From Ensifer adhaerens (GTDB lineage: Bacteria > Pseudomonadota > Alphaproteobacteria > Rhizobiales > Rhizobiaceae), in assembly GCF_002007205.1 (NCBI RefSeq), contig NZ_LAZS01000005.1, positions 372,001-436,000 of the forward strand: DNA of 64,000 bases, in the 5' to 3' direction. The notes below the pieces were generated by a model. The model was not told the origin of the DNA and did not search any database. It was given only the letters and a program-made list of their open reading frames with translations. Of this stretch, positions 32,457 through 42,474 are shown piece by piece. Positions within the stretch are counted from its first letter, which is position 1, and each line of letters begins with the position of its first letter. The translations under genes were made by a program, and so were the position numbers.

Positions 32457-34960
32457 GCGGAGAACTGACGCGGCGTGACATTCTGAAGGCCCATGCGGCC
32501 GGCATCGCCGCCGCCACGGCTGGCATTGCGCTGCCTGCCGCCGCACAGCCGGTGCCGGGCGGCGTCAACGCGCTGGAGATTAAATGGTCCAAGGCCCCCT
32601 GCCGCTTCTGCGGCACGGGCTGCGGCGTGATGGTCGGCGTGAAGGAGGGCCAGGTGGTCGCCACCCATGGCGACATGCAGGCGGAGGTCAATCGCGGCCT
32701 CAACTGCATCAAGGGCTATTTCCTCTCCAAGATCATGTACGGCAACGACCGGCTGACGACGCCGCTCTTAAGGAAGCGCGGCGGCACTTATGCCAAGGAC
32801 GGCGAGTTCGAACCCGTCAGCTGGGACGAGGCCTTCAACGTGATGGCCGAGCAGGCCAAGAAGGTCCTGAAGGAGAAGGGGCCGACGGCGGTCGGTATGT
32901 TCGGCTCCGGCCAATGGACGATCTTCGAGGGCTATGCGGCGACGAAGCTGATGCGGGCGGGCTTCCGCTCCAACAACCTCGACCCCAATGCCCGCCACTG
33001 CATGGCGTCGGCGGCCGTCGCCTTCATGCGAACCTTCGGCATGGACGAGCCGATGGGCTGCTACGACGATTTCGAGAACGCCGACGCCTTCGTGCTCTGG
33101 GGTTCGAACATGGCGGAGATGCACCCGATCCTCTGGACCCGCGTCGCCGACCGGCGTCTCGGCCAGCCGCATGTGCGCGTCGCGGTGCTTTCGACCTTCA
33201 CCCATCGCAGCATGGACCTGGCCGACATTCCGATCGTCTTCAAGCCGGGCACCGACCTCGTCATCCTCAACTACATCGCCAACCACATCATCCAGACTGG
33301 CCGCGTCAACGAGGACTTCGTCAACAAGCACACGAAGTTTGCCCGCGGGGTCACCGATATCGGCTACGGGCTCAGGCCCGACAATCCGGTCGAGGTCAAT
33401 GCCGCCAATTCCAAGGACCCGGGCAAGACCGAGCCCATGGATTTTGCGGCGTTCAAGGAGTTCGTTTCCGAATACACGCTGGAAAAGACCGTCGAGATGA
33501 CCGGCGTCGAGCCGGAGTTCCTGAAGCAGCTTGCCGAGCTCTATGCGGATCCGAGCCGCAAGGTCATGTCGCTCTGGACCATGGGCTTCAACCAGCATGT
33601 GCGCGGTGTGTGGGCCAACCAGATGGTCTATAACCTGCATCTCCTGACCGGCAAGATCTCCGAACCGGGCAACAGCCCGTTCTCGCTGACCGGCCAACCG
33701 TCGGCCTGCGGCACCGCGCGCGAAGTCGGCACCTTTGCCCATCGCCTGCCGGCCGATATGGTGGTGACCAATCCCGAGCATCGCAAGCATGCCGAGGAGA
33801 TCTGGCGCATCCCGCACGGCATCATCCCGGAAAAGCCCGGCTACCACGCCGTGCAGCAGGACCGGATGCTGAAGGACGGGAAGCTCAATTTCTACTGGGT
33901 GCAGGTCAACAACAACGTCCAGGCGGGGCCAAACACCGCCAACGAGACCTGGCAGGGCTATCGAAACCCGGACAATTTCATCGTCGTGTCGGACGCCTAT
34001 CCGACGATTACCGCGATGAGCGCCGATCTCATCCTGCCCGCCGCCATGTGGGTGGAGAAGGAGGGGGCTTACGGCAATGCCGAGCGGCGCACCCATGTCT
34101 GGCACCAGCTCGTCCAGGCCCCGGGCGAGGCGCGCTCGGATCTCTGGCAGATGGTGGAGTTCTCCAAGCGCTTCATAACCGACGAGGTGTGGTCGAAGGA
34201 GATCCTCGACGCCAGCCCCGAATATCGCGGCAAGACGCTGTTCGATGTCCTGTTCAAGAACGGCGAGGTCGACCGCTTTCCGATCACCGACGTCAGCGCC
34301 GAGTATGACAACAACGAGGCCAAGGACTTCGGCTTCTACATCCAGAAGGGCCTGTTCGAGGAATATGCGGAATTCGGCCGCGGCCACGGCCACGACCTCG
34401 CGCCCTATGACACCTATCATGAGGTGCGCGGCCTGCGCTGGCCTGTCGTCAACGGGCAGGAAACGCGCTGGCGCTATCGCGAGGGCTTCGATCCTTACGT
34501 GAAGGCAGGCGAGGGCGTGAAGTTCTACGGCAACAAGGACGGCAAGGCGATCATCCTTGCCGTGCCCTACGAGCCGCCGGCCGAATCCCCGGACGAGGAA
34601 TACGATACCTGGCTGGTGACCGGCCGCGTGCTCGAACACTGGCACTCGGGCTCGATGACCATGCGGGTGCCGGAACTCTACAAGGCCTTCCCGGGGGCGC
34701 GCGTGTTCATGAATGCCGAGGATGCCCGCAAGCGCGGCATCAACCAGGGCATGGAAGTGCGCATCGTCTCGCGGCGCGGCGAAATCCGCTCGCGCGTCGA
34801 CATCCGCGGCCGCAACCGCATGCCGCCCGGTGTCATCTTCGTTCCCTGGTTCGACGCCAGCCAGCTGATCAACAAGGTTACCCTCGACGCCACCGATCCC
34901 ATCTCCAAACAGACGGATTTCAAAAAATGCGCGGTCAAGATCGTTCCCGTCACCCTCTAG
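32453..34960 (+). CDS. napA: NapA, periplasmic nitrate reductase catalytic subunit
   Basis: An 835-residue molybdoenzyme that reduces nitrate to nitrite. The twin-arginine leader T-R-R-D-I-L-K lies at residues 5-11, cleaved near A-A-A-Q. The [4Fe-4S] site starts at C-R-F-C-G-T-G-C, and the Mo-ligand cysteine is in N-A-R-H-C-M-A-S. The molybdopterin-binding and C-terminal domains are full length. It lies in napEFDABC, with NapB and NapC supplying electrons. Some 850 residues is normal, so the gene is intact. Confidence 0.96.
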   Translation: MSGELTRRDILKAHAAGIAAATAGIALPAAAQPVPGGVNALEIKWSKAPCRFCGTGCGVMVGVKEGQVVATHGDMQAEVNRGLNCIKGYFLSKIMYGNDRLTTPLLRKRGGTYAKDGEFEPVSWDEAFNVMAEQAKKVLKEKGPTAVGMFGSGQWTIFEGYAATKLMRAGFRSNNLDPNARHCMASAAVAFMRTFGMDEPMGCYDDFENADAFVLWGSNMAEMHPILWTRVADRRLGQPHVRVAVLSTFTHRSMDLADIPIVFKPGTDLVILNYIANHIIQTGRVNEDFVNKHTKFARGVTDIGYGLRPDNPVEVNAANSKDPGKTEPMDFAAFKEFVSEYTLEKTVEMTGVEPEFLKQLAELYADPSRKVMSLWTMGFNQHVRGVWANQMVYNLHLLTGKISEPGNSPFSLTGQPSACGTAREVGTFAHRLPADMVVTNPEHRKHAEEIWRIPHGIIPEKPGYHAVQQDRMLKDGKLNFYWVQVNNNVQAGPNTANETWQGYRNPDNFIVVSDAYPTITAMSADLILPAAMWVEKEGAYGNAERRTHVWHQLVQAPGEARSDLWQMVEFSKRFITDEVWSKEILDASPEYRGKTLFDVLFKNGEVDRFPITDVSAEYDNNEAKDFGFYIQKGLFEEYAEFGRGHGHDLAPYDTYHEVRGLRWPVVNGQETRWRYREGFDPYVKAGEGVKFYGNKDGKAIILAVPYEPPAESPDEEYDTWLVTGRVLEHWHSGSMTMRVPELYKAFPGARVFMNAEDARKRGINQGMEVRIVSRRGEIRSRVDIRGRNRMPPGVIFVPWFDASQLINKVTLDATDPISKQTDFKKCAVKIVPVTL

Positions 34961-35460
34961 GGTGGTCACGGCTAACCGAGGCCGGTTCGAAACGGCCTTT
35001 CTGGATAGCCCTTGCGGCTGCTCTGATGGTCTTCGTCACCACGGCGGCTGTCGCGCAAGTGGCCGAAAGGCTGGTGCCCCAGCTTGAAGGACCAACGCCG
35101 CAGATGGCGACGGAGGCGGCAGCGCCGCTGCCGAAATGGGTGGTCGACGACAAGCGCAAGATGCGCGCCTATCCCGACCAGCCGCCGGTGATCCCGCATT
35201 CGATCGAGGGCTACGAGCTCTCGGTCAACGCCAACCGGTGCCTCTCCTGCCACAAGCGCGAGTTCACGCAGGATTCCGGCGCGCCGATGATCAGCGTCAC
35301 CCACTACATGACGCGCGACGGGCAGATGATCGCCGACGTTTCGCCCAGGCGCTATTTCTGCACCGCGTGCCACGTGCCGCAGGCCGATACCAGCCCGCTG
35401 GTGCCGAGCAATTTCAAGGACATGAGCGAGTTGGGCTTCAAGCCGGCCGGAAGCGAGTGA
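34927..35460 (+). CDS. napB: NapB, diheme c-type cytochrome
   Basis: A 177-residue periplasmic electron-transfer subunit of NapA. Two heme attachment sites C-L-S-C-H and C-T-A-C-H are present, with M-I-S and H-Y-M supplying axial ligands. A signal-like segment ends near V-A-Q-V. The start used overlaps the napA end by 34 bases; no closer start is available. The gap to napC is 4 bp. Confidence 0.93.
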   Translation: MRGQDRSRHPLGWSRLTEAGSKRPFWIALAAALMVFVTTAAVAQVAERLVPQLEGPTPQMATEAAAPLPKWVVDDKRKMRAYPDQPPVIPHSIEGYELSVNANRCLSCHKREFTQDSGAPMISVTHYMTRDGQMIADVSPRRYFCTACHVPQADTSPLVPSNFKDMSELGFKPAGSE

Positions 35461-35464
35461 CGAC

Positions 35465-36163
35465 ATGATCGCATGGATCAGGAAAATCATCCTCTGGGCC
35501 TGGGGCATCATGAAGACGCCGGCGGGCACACTGGGTCTCGGCTTCCTCACGCTCGGCGGCTTCATCGGCGGCGTCATGTTCTGGGGCGCGTTCAACACGG
35601 CGCTGGAGATCACCAACACCGAGAAGTTCTGCACCTCCTGTCACGAGATGCACGACAACGTCTACCAGGAGTTGACGCGCACCATCCACTTCTCCAACCG
35701 CTCGGGCGTGCGCGCCAGCTGCCCGGACTGCCACGTGCCGCACGAATGGACCGACAAGATCGCCCGCAAGATGCAGGCCTCGAAGGAGGTCTGGGGCAAG
35801 ATCTTCGGCACCATCAACACCAGGTCGAAATTCCTCGAAAAGCGGCTGGAACTGGCGCAGCACGAATGGGCACGCATGAAGGCCAATGACAGCCTGGAAT
35901 GCCGCAACTGCCACTCCTCCGTCGCCATGGACCTGCAGAAGCAGACGCAGCGCGCCGCCGAAATCCACACCCGCTATCTGCTGTCGGGCAAGGCGACCTG
36001 CATCGACTGCCACAAGGGCATCGCGCACGAGCTGCCCAACATGGAAGGCATCGACCCCGGCTGGAAGATGCCGCCGGAACTGGAAGGCAAGAAGATGGCC
36101 AACCAGACGCCGATCGACGACCTCCGGCAGGCGATGGCGGACCTGCATATGCAGGCGCAATAG
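35465..36163 (+). CDS. napC: NapC, membrane-anchored tetraheme cytochrome
   Basis: A 232-residue NapC/NirT protein that takes electrons from quinol to NapB. One N-terminal transmembrane helix (about 18-40) is followed by four heme sites: C-T-S-C-H, C-P-D-C-H, C-R-N-C-H and C-I-D-C-H. It closes the napEFDABC order. No napGH or ccm genes follow. A terminator lies 37 bp after its stop. Confidence 0.93.
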   Translation: MIAWIRKIILWAWGIMKTPAGTLGLGFLTLGGFIGGVMFWGAFNTALEITNTEKFCTSCHEMHDNVYQELTRTIHFSNRSGVRASCPDCHVPHEWTDKIARKMQASKEVWGKIFGTINTRSKFLEKRLELAQHEWARMKANDSLECRNCHSSVAMDLQKQTQRAAEIHTRYLLSGKATCIDCHKGIAHELPNMEGIDPGWKMPPELEGKKMANQTPIDDLRQAMADLHMQAQ

Positions 36164-36199
36164 CCAAAGGTTCCGTCGGCAGACAAAGGCGATGACAGG

Positions 36200-36232
36200 G
36201 GGCCATGCCGGTACGGCGTGGCCCTCTTTTTT
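36200..36232 (+). terminator. Rho-independent terminator of nap
   Basis: GGGCCATGCCG and CGGCGTGGCCC form an 11-bp stem (one wobble pair) with a GTA loop, followed by a T-rich run. It is 37 bp after napC. Confidence 0.85.
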
Positions 36233-36321
36233 ACGGTCCTGGGCAGCGTGAGGCCAACAGAGCCTCCCGCTTGCCAACGGCCAGGCAAGCGATGGGTTCT
36301 GCTGGCGCCAACATTGCCTCC

Positions 36322-36472
36322 CTCATTCCTGTGCTTGTCACAGGAATCCAGCCGCGTCGCGTCCGCGGCGCGAGGAACTTTTCCCGCCAAGCCGGAAGGT
36401 AACGTGCCAAGACAGTACTTCCCGCCGCGCCAACGCACCGCTGCTGGATCTCTGTGACGAGCACAGAGAAGA
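36322..36472. repeat. Intergenic palindromic element with inverted ends
   Basis: The left part has ATTCCTGTGCTTGTCACAGG and the right part has GATCTCTGTGACGAGCACAG, so the ends are inverted relatives and each forms its own hairpin. This is a typical rhizobial intergenic element. No gene is supported in the rest of the 664-bp gap 36164-36827. Confidence 0.65.
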
Positions 36473-36827
36473 GGGTGGGTGGGGCTGGCCTCGTGCCAAG
36501 CCGCCAGATGAGGGGAGTGAGTTGGGGTGGCTTGAGCCGACGGCGCACATTCGGATCTGGGCGATGGTCTCGTCGAGCAGCGCTTTTCTCTCTTCATTTC
36601 CCCGCGCCAATCTTTTTTCGGAGAATATTCGCCACCGCTGTCGGCACCGCCATTTGCCGTTCGTCATTTAGCCAGGGAGGCAATCTGGCTTCCTCCACCG
36701 GAGCGGGATAGGAAAAAAATCCGCGCGGGTCTTTCGCCCGCAATCTGCTCTACCTATCTGGGTTTCACCACGCTGGCACCCCAGAGGTCACGAGGACCGG
36801 GACTGGCGTGACAGAGGAGAATGGACA

Positions 36828-37250
36828 ATGCGCGTAGTGGTTTTTGTAAAGGCGACCGAGGACAGCGAAGCCGGCAACATGCCGTCGACCGAGCTTCTGG
36901 AAGCCATGGGCAAGTACAACGAGGAACTGGTCAATGCCGGCATCATGCAGGCGGGCGAGGGCTTGCATCCGTCCTCGCGCGGCGCCCGCGTCGCCTTCGA
37001 CGGCGCCAATCGCATGGTGATCGACGGTCCGTTTGCCGAGACCAAGGAATTGGTCGCCGGCTTCTGGATCTGGACGGTCAAGGACGTGGACGAGGCGATC
37101 GCCTGGGTGAAGCGCTGCCCGAACCCGATGCCGGGCCCGAGCGAAATCGAAATCCGCCCGGTCTTCGAGATGGAGGATTTCGGCGACGCTGTGACCCCGG
37201 AGATCGCCGCGCAGGAAGAGCGGCTTCGCGAGAAGATCGCCAAGCAGTAA
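36828..37250 (+). CDS. YciI-like (YCII/DGPF) family protein
   Basis: A 140-residue protein with an N-terminal R-V-V-V-F-V-K-A-T-E-D-S-E, the D-G-P-F-A-E-T-K-E motif at about residues 65-73 that gives the group its DGPF name, and a long terminal helix. The fold is a dimeric alpha/beta barrel, often annotated near extracytoplasmic sigma factors. None is seen here. Enzymatic function is unknown. Confidence 0.82.
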   Translation: MRVVVFVKATEDSEAGNMPSTELLEAMGKYNEELVNAGIMQAGEGLHPSSRGARVAFDGANRMVIDGPFAETKELVAGFWIWTVKDVDEAIAWVKRCPNPMPGPSEIEIRPVFEMEDFGDAVTPEIAAQEERLREKIAKQ

Positions 37251-37314
37251 GGACTTTTCCGTGAGCTCAAAGGGTGGGCTTGCCCTCCCCGGGTTTAGCC
37301 CGAGGAACCCTGTT

Positions 37315-37536
37315 GCCCCTCACCCTAACCCTCTCCCCGCAGGCGGGGAGAGGGGACGAGCCCGGTTCACGGCTTTTCGAACGTGGCGACAGTCAGGGTG
37401 AAGCGGGGTTTCGTCGGGTGCAAACCAAATTGGCCCGGAAGTGAGGCTGTGGCGCTTGTCGTTGAGGCGAGCGGGTGCCACGCGTTCCCTTCTCCCCGCG
37501 CGCGGGGAGAAGGTGGCCGGCAGGCCGGATGAGGGG
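37315..37536. repeat. C-rich composite intergenic element, copy 1
   Basis: Left hairpin CCCTCTCCCCGC-AG-GCGGGGAGAGGG (37329-37354) and right hairpin CTTCTCCCCGCG / CGCGGGGAGAAG (37489-37512), framed by CCCCTCACCC and GGATGAGGGG. Copies: 45606-45790, 58895-59080 (opposite orientation) and a partial one at 44029-44057. The 557-bp gap 37251-37807 holds no gene. Confidence 0.75.
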
Positions 37537-37628
37537 CAAGCCCTCACCGGGGGATGAGGGGCAAGCCCTCACCGGGGGATGAGGGGCGAGCCCTCGCTGG
37601 GGGGATGAGAGGCAAGCCCTCGCCGGGC
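37527..37628 (+). repeat. Four 25-26 bp tandem repeats
   Basis: Units start at 37527, 37552, 37577 and 37603. Each reads GGATGAGGGGCAAGCCCTCA with a short C/G tail, and each can fold (GAGGG-GCAAG-CCCTC). They extend directly from the right end of the composite element. Confidence 0.8.
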
Positions 37629-37807
37629 GGATGAGAAGGCAGCCGCAAGTGTCGGGCGGTGAGCGCGAGGAAACAGCCCGCGTGCCGGATGAGCGGCGGC
37701 CAGCGCGTCCGAAACGCCGTTGCCGATCCGCTCTGCCGGCTTCCCATAGAGATTGCATTAACCATGATTGTTTACGGTTGCTCCGGGGCTTTAACCGGAG
37801 TGGGGCA

Positions 37808-38656
37808 ATGGTCAGGACGAGCAGTTTCGTCATTTTTCTCTTTTCAAGCGTCGGGATGGCAGTCGCCGCGGACATCGACGGTCCGCTGGTGGGGACGCAG
37901 GACGCCTATGAAGTGCCGGTGGAGCAGGCATCCGGCGGTATCGCCGGCTACATCGAAGGTTCCTATGGCGCGGCCGTGGACTCGCCCGGCGATATCGATG
38001 CGGATGCATGGGACCTGCGTGGCGCGGTGAACTTCGACGCCGGCGCCGGCATGAACCTGCAGGTCGATCTCGGCTATACGCGCGCTTCCTACGAGGATCT
38101 CGATGCCGACAGCTATGACGGCGCGCTGCATGGCTACTACCGCAACGATCTCTTTGCGGCCGGCGTCTTTGCGCAAGGCGCACGCCTCGATCCGGGCATC
38201 GGCGTCGACCTCAACGATTACATGGGCGGCGTCGAAGTGGCCTATTTCCTCGATACCTGGACGTTGCACGGCGCGCTCGGCTATGGCCAGGCGGTCGTGG
38301 AAGACTTCGAGGACATCGACGCCAACCATTACATGGGTTCGCTCGGCGCCCGCATCTACGCGACCGACAACCTGCGCTTCGACGTGGACGGCTCGCTCCA
38401 TCGCATCACCGAGGACGACATCGACTACGATCTGCGCAGCCTGAAGCTGACGGCCAACTACCGGCTGGAGACCGTGCCCGTCACGCTCTTTGCCGGCTAC
38501 AAATACACCAACGAAGAGCTTTCGGGCCTGAGCGCATCGGTCTCCGGCGACACGAGCACCATCTTCGGCGGCCTGCGCTTCTCTTACGGTTCCACGACGC
38601 TCAAGGAAGAAGAGCGCCTCGGTCCGGTCTGGTCGAGCAACCGCCTCTCTTTCTGA
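37808..38656 (+). CDS. Outer membrane beta-barrel protein
   Basis: A 282-residue protein with a signal peptide (cleavage near V-A-A-D) and alternating strands rich in Tyr, Asp and Gly (for example A-G-Y-I-E-G-S-Y-G-A and F-A-G-Y-K-Y-T). It ends in R-L-S-F, with Phe as the final residue, as in outer membrane barrels. The number of strands is probably about 14. Substrate or porin type unknown. GGAG lies eight bases before the ATG at 37808. Confidence 0.72.
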   Translation: MVRTSSFVIFLFSSVGMAVAADIDGPLVGTQDAYEVPVEQASGGIAGYIEGSYGAAVDSPGDIDADAWDLRGAVNFDAGAGMNLQVDLGYTRASYEDLDADSYDGALHGYYRNDLFAAGVFAQGARLDPGIGVDLNDYMGGVEVAYFLDTWTLHGALGYGQAVVEDFEDIDANHYMGSLGARIYATDNLRFDVDGSLHRITEDDIDYDLRSLKLTANYRLETVPVTLFAGYKYTNEELSGLSASVSGDTSTIFGGLRFSYGSTTLKEEERLGPVWSSNRLSF

Positions 38657-38840
38657 CCGGTTTCCTTCGTCGGATGAACTTGCGCTGCCCCGGTATCCGG
38701 GGCAGTTGCGCGTCTGGATGATCGACATGGATCCGAGTGAGGCTGAGGGATGCCTGCCGGTCGCGCGGGGTCGAGCGTGTGGGAGGTCGGCCACCGACCT
38801 CAACGTTAAGTGCAGAAAATACAATGTCTGGTAGCGTAAT

Positions 38841-38854
38841 TTAGCATGTGCTAA
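38841..38854. promoter_or_regulatory. Perfect palindrome before the DUF1254 gene
   Basis: TTAGCA-TG-TGCTAA, perfect 6-bp arms, 36 bp upstream of the ATG at 38890. Possible operator; no regulator gene is adjacent. Confidence 0.4.
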
Positions 38855-38889
38855 CCTCCCTTGCGTCGAGAAAAACGGGGGAGGCAAAC

Positions 38890-40329
38890 ATGGATTTGAC
38901 ACGTCGTGCCGTCGCTTTGGGAAGTGCCGGCCTGCTGGCAACAGCTTCATTTTCCTTTGCAAATGCTCTGGAATCGCCGCTTTTGGATCCGGTCGAGGCT
39001 GCGGATGAATTCTGGCTGGCAGTCGAGGCCTATATCTACGGTTACCCGCTGGTGACGACCGAAATCACCCGCCGCGTCATCACCAACGTGGAAAAGGCGG
39101 AAGGCAGCAAGGGGCCGATGGGCCACATCATCAAGCTGCGCCAGTATCCGGAAGCGTCCTTCAAGGACGTGACCGCGCCGAACGCCGATACGCTCTACAC
39201 CACCGCCTTCGTCGACGTGGGCAAAGAGCCCTGGGTGCTGTCGATCCCCGACATGAAGGATCGGTTCTTCCTGTTTCCGATGCTCGACGGCTGGACGACG
39301 GTGTTCCAGGTGCCGGGCAAGCGCACGACCGGCGGCGGCGCACAGGCCTATGCGATCACCGGGCCGGGCTGGCAGGGCAGCCTTCCGGACGGCGTGACCG
39401 AGTACAAGTCGTCAACCGGCATCGTCTGGATCCTCGGCCGCATCTATTGCGAGGGCACGCCGGAGGACTATGCGGCGGTGCATGCGCTGCAGGATGAATG
39501 CAAGCTCTGTCCGCTCAGCGCCTATGGCAAGGACTGGACGCCGCCTCCGGGCAAGGTCGACCCGGCGACCGACATGAAGACGGCGGTGCGCGAGCAGGTC
39601 AACCGCATGGATGCGGTCGAGTATTTCACGCTGCTCTGCGAACTGATGAAGACCAACCCACCGACGGCCGCCGATGCGGAGGCGATTGCCAAGTTCGCCG
39701 CGATCGGCATCGTGCCGGGCAAGGATTTCGACAAGAGCAAACTGGATGCCGCCTTCGTCTCGCGCATCCCCGCAATGGCGTTCCACCGCATCATGCTGCA
39801 TTTCAAATTCAGCGACGGCGATGTGCAGGACATCAACGGCTGGGGCTTCACCACCAAGACAGGTATCTACGGCACCAACTATCTGCAGCGCGCACTGATT
39901 ACGGCGATCGGGCTTGGCGCCAATCGCCCGCAGGACGCGATCTATCCGACCTCGCTCAAATCGAAGGACGGCCTTCTGGCGCGCGCCTATCACGGGTCGA
40001 ACAAATACGTCGTCACCTTCCCGAAGGGGCAATTGCCGCCGGTGCGCGGGTTCTGGTCGATCACCATGTACGACGACAAGTATTTCTTCGTCGACAATCC
40101 CCTCAATCGCTATTCGATCAGCGCCCGGGTGGGCCTGAAAACCAATGCGGACGGATCGACGGATATCCACATCCAGAATGAATCGCCCGGAAAGGACAAG
40201 GAGGCCAACTGGCTGCCGGCGCCCAAGGGCAAGTTCATCCTGATGATGCGGCTCTATTGGCCCGACGACAGCCCGCCGTCCATCCTCGACGGCTCGTGGG
40301 TTATCCCAGTGGTCAAGAAGGTGGGGTAA
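38890..40329 (+). CDS. DUF1254/DUF1214 secreted protein
   Basis: A 479-residue exported protein. The N-terminus D-L-T-R-R-A-V-A-L-G is twin-arginine-like. The DUF1254 domain (about 45-180, Y-I-Y-G-Y-P-L-V, A-P-N-A-D-T-L-Y) is followed by a DUF1214 domain (about 340-470, F-W-S-I-T-M-Y-D). It resembles the protein at 11738-13141 in organisation but is distant. Function not established. Confidence 0.87.
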   Translation: MDLTRRAVALGSAGLLATASFSFANALESPLLDPVEAADEFWLAVEAYIYGYPLVTTEITRRVITNVEKAEGSKGPMGHIIKLRQYPEASFKDVTAPNADTLYTTAFVDVGKEPWVLSIPDMKDRFFLFPMLDGWTTVFQVPGKRTTGGGAQAYAITGPGWQGSLPDGVTEYKSSTGIVWILGRIYCEGTPEDYAAVHALQDECKLCPLSAYGKDWTPPPGKVDPATDMKTAVREQVNRMDAVEYFTLLCELMKTNPPTAADAEAIAKFAAIGIVPGKDFDKSKLDAAFVSRIPAMAFHRIMLHFKFSDGDVQDINGWGFTTKTGIYGTNYLQRALITAIGLGANRPQDAIYPTSLKSKDGLLARAYHGSNKYVVTFPKGQLPPVRGFWSITMYDDKYFFVDNPLNRYSISARVGLKTNADGSTDIHIQNESPGKDKEANWLPAPKGKFILMMRLYWPDDSPPSILDGSWVIPVVKKVG

Positions 40330-40531
40330 GAGGCAGGGCTCGACGGTGCCTGGAGGCGGCGTGTTCTGACGTTTGCCTCCAGGCGCAGCTCTGCTGTTGC
40401 CGTGACCGGCCGGGCGGTGGTGCGCCTGTGCGCATTCTTGCCATTGCTAAGGCAGGCCAACTGTCGGAAACTCGGGCCACGCCCTTGGGTCAAACCCTTG
40501 GGGCCTTGTCAGTCGGAGCAGGTCGCAGACC

Positions 40532-41302
40532 ATGGCAGCAACCTCTTCCATCGAGCCTCACTCTGGCGGCGATGCCCGCATCTGCCGGGGTTGCTGGGAC
40601 CAGATGCATGTGCCGATCCCGATCCGCGGGCCGCTGGCGCTGCCGTTTCGGGCCTTCGGCATTACCCGCAGCAAGATGAACCCGAACATCTGCACGATCT
40701 GCGAGCGCTCCTTCCGCTACGTGAAGAAGCAGAGTCACGTTGCGGCAAGCGCGACCATCCTCTTTGCCGATATCCGCGGCTTCACCCATCTTTCCGAGCG
40801 GATCGAGCGGGTGAGACTGAGCGAGATCGTCAGCCTGTTTCAGGATCGCTGCGCGCAGGCCATCTGGGCGCATGACGGCATCGTCAACAAGCAGATGGGC
40901 GACGGGCTGATGGCGATCTTCAACTTTCCGATCGTCCGGAAAGATCATGCCGAAGCGGCGATCCGGGCAGCACTCGACATCCAGCGCCACTGCGCCGAAG
41001 CGCTCGGCCGCCTGGATCTCGGTGGCCCGGGCGAACGGCCGCTGGGCGTGGGCGTCGGCATCCATTCGGGCGAGGTCGAGATCGGCGAGTTCTCGAGCTT
41101 CCGCAGCGATTTCACCGCGATCGGCGGCACGGTGAACCTGGCGTCAAGGCTCGAATCCCAGGCCGAGGCCGGCGAGATCCTCGTTTCGCCCGAGACGGCG
41201 GCTCAAGCCGGTACATTGGCGGCGGAGGCGGCGGCGCGGATGTTGACACTGAAAGGCATCGACCAGCCGGTCGAAGCGCGCGTGATCGTCAAGCGCGACT
41301 GA
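40532..41302 (+). CDS. Class III cyclase with Cys-rich N-terminal module
   Basis: A 256-residue protein. Residues 15-62 hold two C-x-x-C pairs (C-R-G-C and C-T-I-C), consistent with a small metal-binding module. A class III nucleotidyl cyclase domain follows (about 73-230), with the metal Asp in F-A-D-I-R-G-F-T and the Q-M-G-D-G-L-M-A loop. No membrane segment or TPR is seen. The Cys module is unusual and may sense metal or redox state. Start at 40532 is supported by Arg/Gly context only moderately. Confidence 0.82.
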   Translation: MAATSSIEPHSGGDARICRGCWDQMHVPIPIRGPLALPFRAFGITRSKMNPNICTICERSFRYVKKQSHVAASATILFADIRGFTHLSERIERVRLSEIVSLFQDRCAQAIWAHDGIVNKQMGDGLMAIFNFPIVRKDHAEAAIRAALDIQRHCAEALGRLDLGGPGERPLGVGVGIHSGEVEIGEFSSFRSDFTAIGGTVNLASRLESQAEAGEILVSPETAAQAGTLAAEAAARMLTLKGIDQPVEARVIVKRD

Positions 41303-41422
41303 CGCTCAATCGACCCGCCTGACGTCGGTGGCGATCCCTCACCATCCGCATTCCAGGGCATAGGGTATTTCGGTTGCGCTACAGGATCGGCGCAACGTTC
41401 GGCGAGTGCACCGGTCACCCAC

Positions 41423-41758
41423 TCACAGGGCGCCTTCGTCGGTCAGCGATGTCACTTCGGCGACTTTGCCGCCGGAGGCGAGGCAGCGCCACCGGGCGCG
41501 CTCGGGCCCGACCCCGATGATGACTTGCGTGTTGGCCTGCGACATCTCGGAGCTCAGCGTTGCGGTGTCAGGATTGTTGGTCTGTTTGGCGACGGCCTGT
41601 TCGCAGGCGCGCTCGTCGGTCGGGTTTCCGCCGCGAAGCGCCGCTGCGGTCGCCTCTGACGTCGAGGGACGTGGAGGCGACGGCGAGGATGACTGGGAAC
41701 AGGCCGACAGGCTGAGCAGGGCTGCGAGTGACGCGATCGTGCAGGTCAGACGTTGCAT
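41423..41758 (-). CDS. Small lipoprotein
   Basis: A 111-residue lipoprotein. Signal peptide with lipobox L-S-A-C at residues 17-20, then a Ser/Pro-rich linker and a small domain with two further Cys (A-C-E-Q and W-R-C-L). Function unknown. Neighbours are unrelated on both sides. Confidence 0.75.
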   Translation of the reverse strand: MQRLTCTIASLAALLSLSACSQSSSPSPPRPSTSEATAAALRGGNPTDERACEQAVAKQTNNPDTATLSSEMSQANTQVIIGVGPERARWRCLASGGKVAEVTSLTDEGAL

Positions 41759-41903
41759 GGATGGCCCCTCTTTCTCGGGTGACTACAAGCCGGTCGGTAC
41801 GCGGTTGCCGCAATCTTCCATGAAATGCGGAGATGATCCAGTACACCGGCTGATGGCGGCATACCGGAGGGTTCGGAATCGGCTCTATGGTGGGGCGCCC
41901 AAT

Positions 41904-42006
41904 GCGCGTCGCGATCTTTCAGGTTCGCTCTCAGCGCCTTAAGTCATCGTTTCGTCGCATACCGGAACCGCAAGACCGCCGCATGGTCTTGCGCGACATG
42001 CTCTAA
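41904..42006. repeat. Intergenic repeat of about 103 bp, copy 1
   Basis: Begins GCGCGTCGCGATC and ends CTTGCGCGACATGCTCTA. A second copy with the same ends lies at 50214-50318. It sits between the lipoprotein and GFA genes; the rest of the gap is empty. Confidence 0.7.
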
Positions 42007-42404
42007 AACCAGAGATCGCGCACGCACTTTCCGTCGGATGGCAGGTCTTCAAAGGTGTCGAAGCCGTCGAAGTGATTGACGGGCAGGTCGGCCACCAACT
42101 CCGGTGCCGTGTGCCGCAAGTTGACGGCGATGCGCCGGCGGCCCTTGTCGTCGATCTGCAGGCTGCGCCAGGCGAGAACACCGGCGCAGGTCGGGCAGAA
42201 GCGGATCTCTAGCGTGGGTTCGGCCTCGTCGGCGCGGGTGTAGAACGCGGTCTTGCCGGCGAGCGTGATGCGTTCGCCTTCGTAATCATAGGCCCAGAGC
42301 GCCCCGTGTCGCCGGCACATCGTGCAGTTGCAGACGACGATCCTGCCGGGATCGCCCTCAAGTGTCCAGCTTGCGCCGCCGCAATGGCATGAGCCCTTGA
42401 GCAT
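42003..42404 (-). CDS. GFA (glutathione-dependent formaldehyde-activating-like) family protein
   Basis: A 133-residue zinc-binding protein of the GFA type. The cysteine groups G-S-C-H-C-G-G, C-N-C-T-M-C and F-C-P-T-C-A-G are intact, as is the F-E-D-L-P end. GFA proteins were named for formaldehyde adducts, but most have unproven roles. The ATG at 42404 begins M-L-K-G-S-C-H-C. A related disrupted gene lies directly upstream, and the frame of that gene runs on into this one. Confidence 0.85.
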   Translation of the reverse strand: MLKGSCHCGGASWTLEGDPGRIVVCNCTMCRRHGALWAYDYEGERITLAGKTAFYTRADEAEPTLEIRFCPTCAGVLAWRSLQIDDKGRRRIAVNLRHTAPELVADLPVNHFDGFDTFEDLPSDGKCVRDLWF

Positions 42405-42474
42405 GTGTCGAAATCCTCCGATGGGTGTGGGAACACGATAGTGCACAAGCTGATTGCAACCAATAAGGACCCGG

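Noticed and set aside
32768-34969. Long minus-strand open frame of 733 codons
   Set aside because: It is the antisense of napA and shows the His/Arg-rich, Gly/Val pattern of a high-GC shadow.
36205-36667. Several open frames around the nap terminator
   Set aside because: They run through palindromic repeat elements on both strands and have no coding features.
37527-37628. Regular repeats looking like a CRISPR array
   Set aside because: Units follow each other directly with no unique spacers, and no cas gene is near.
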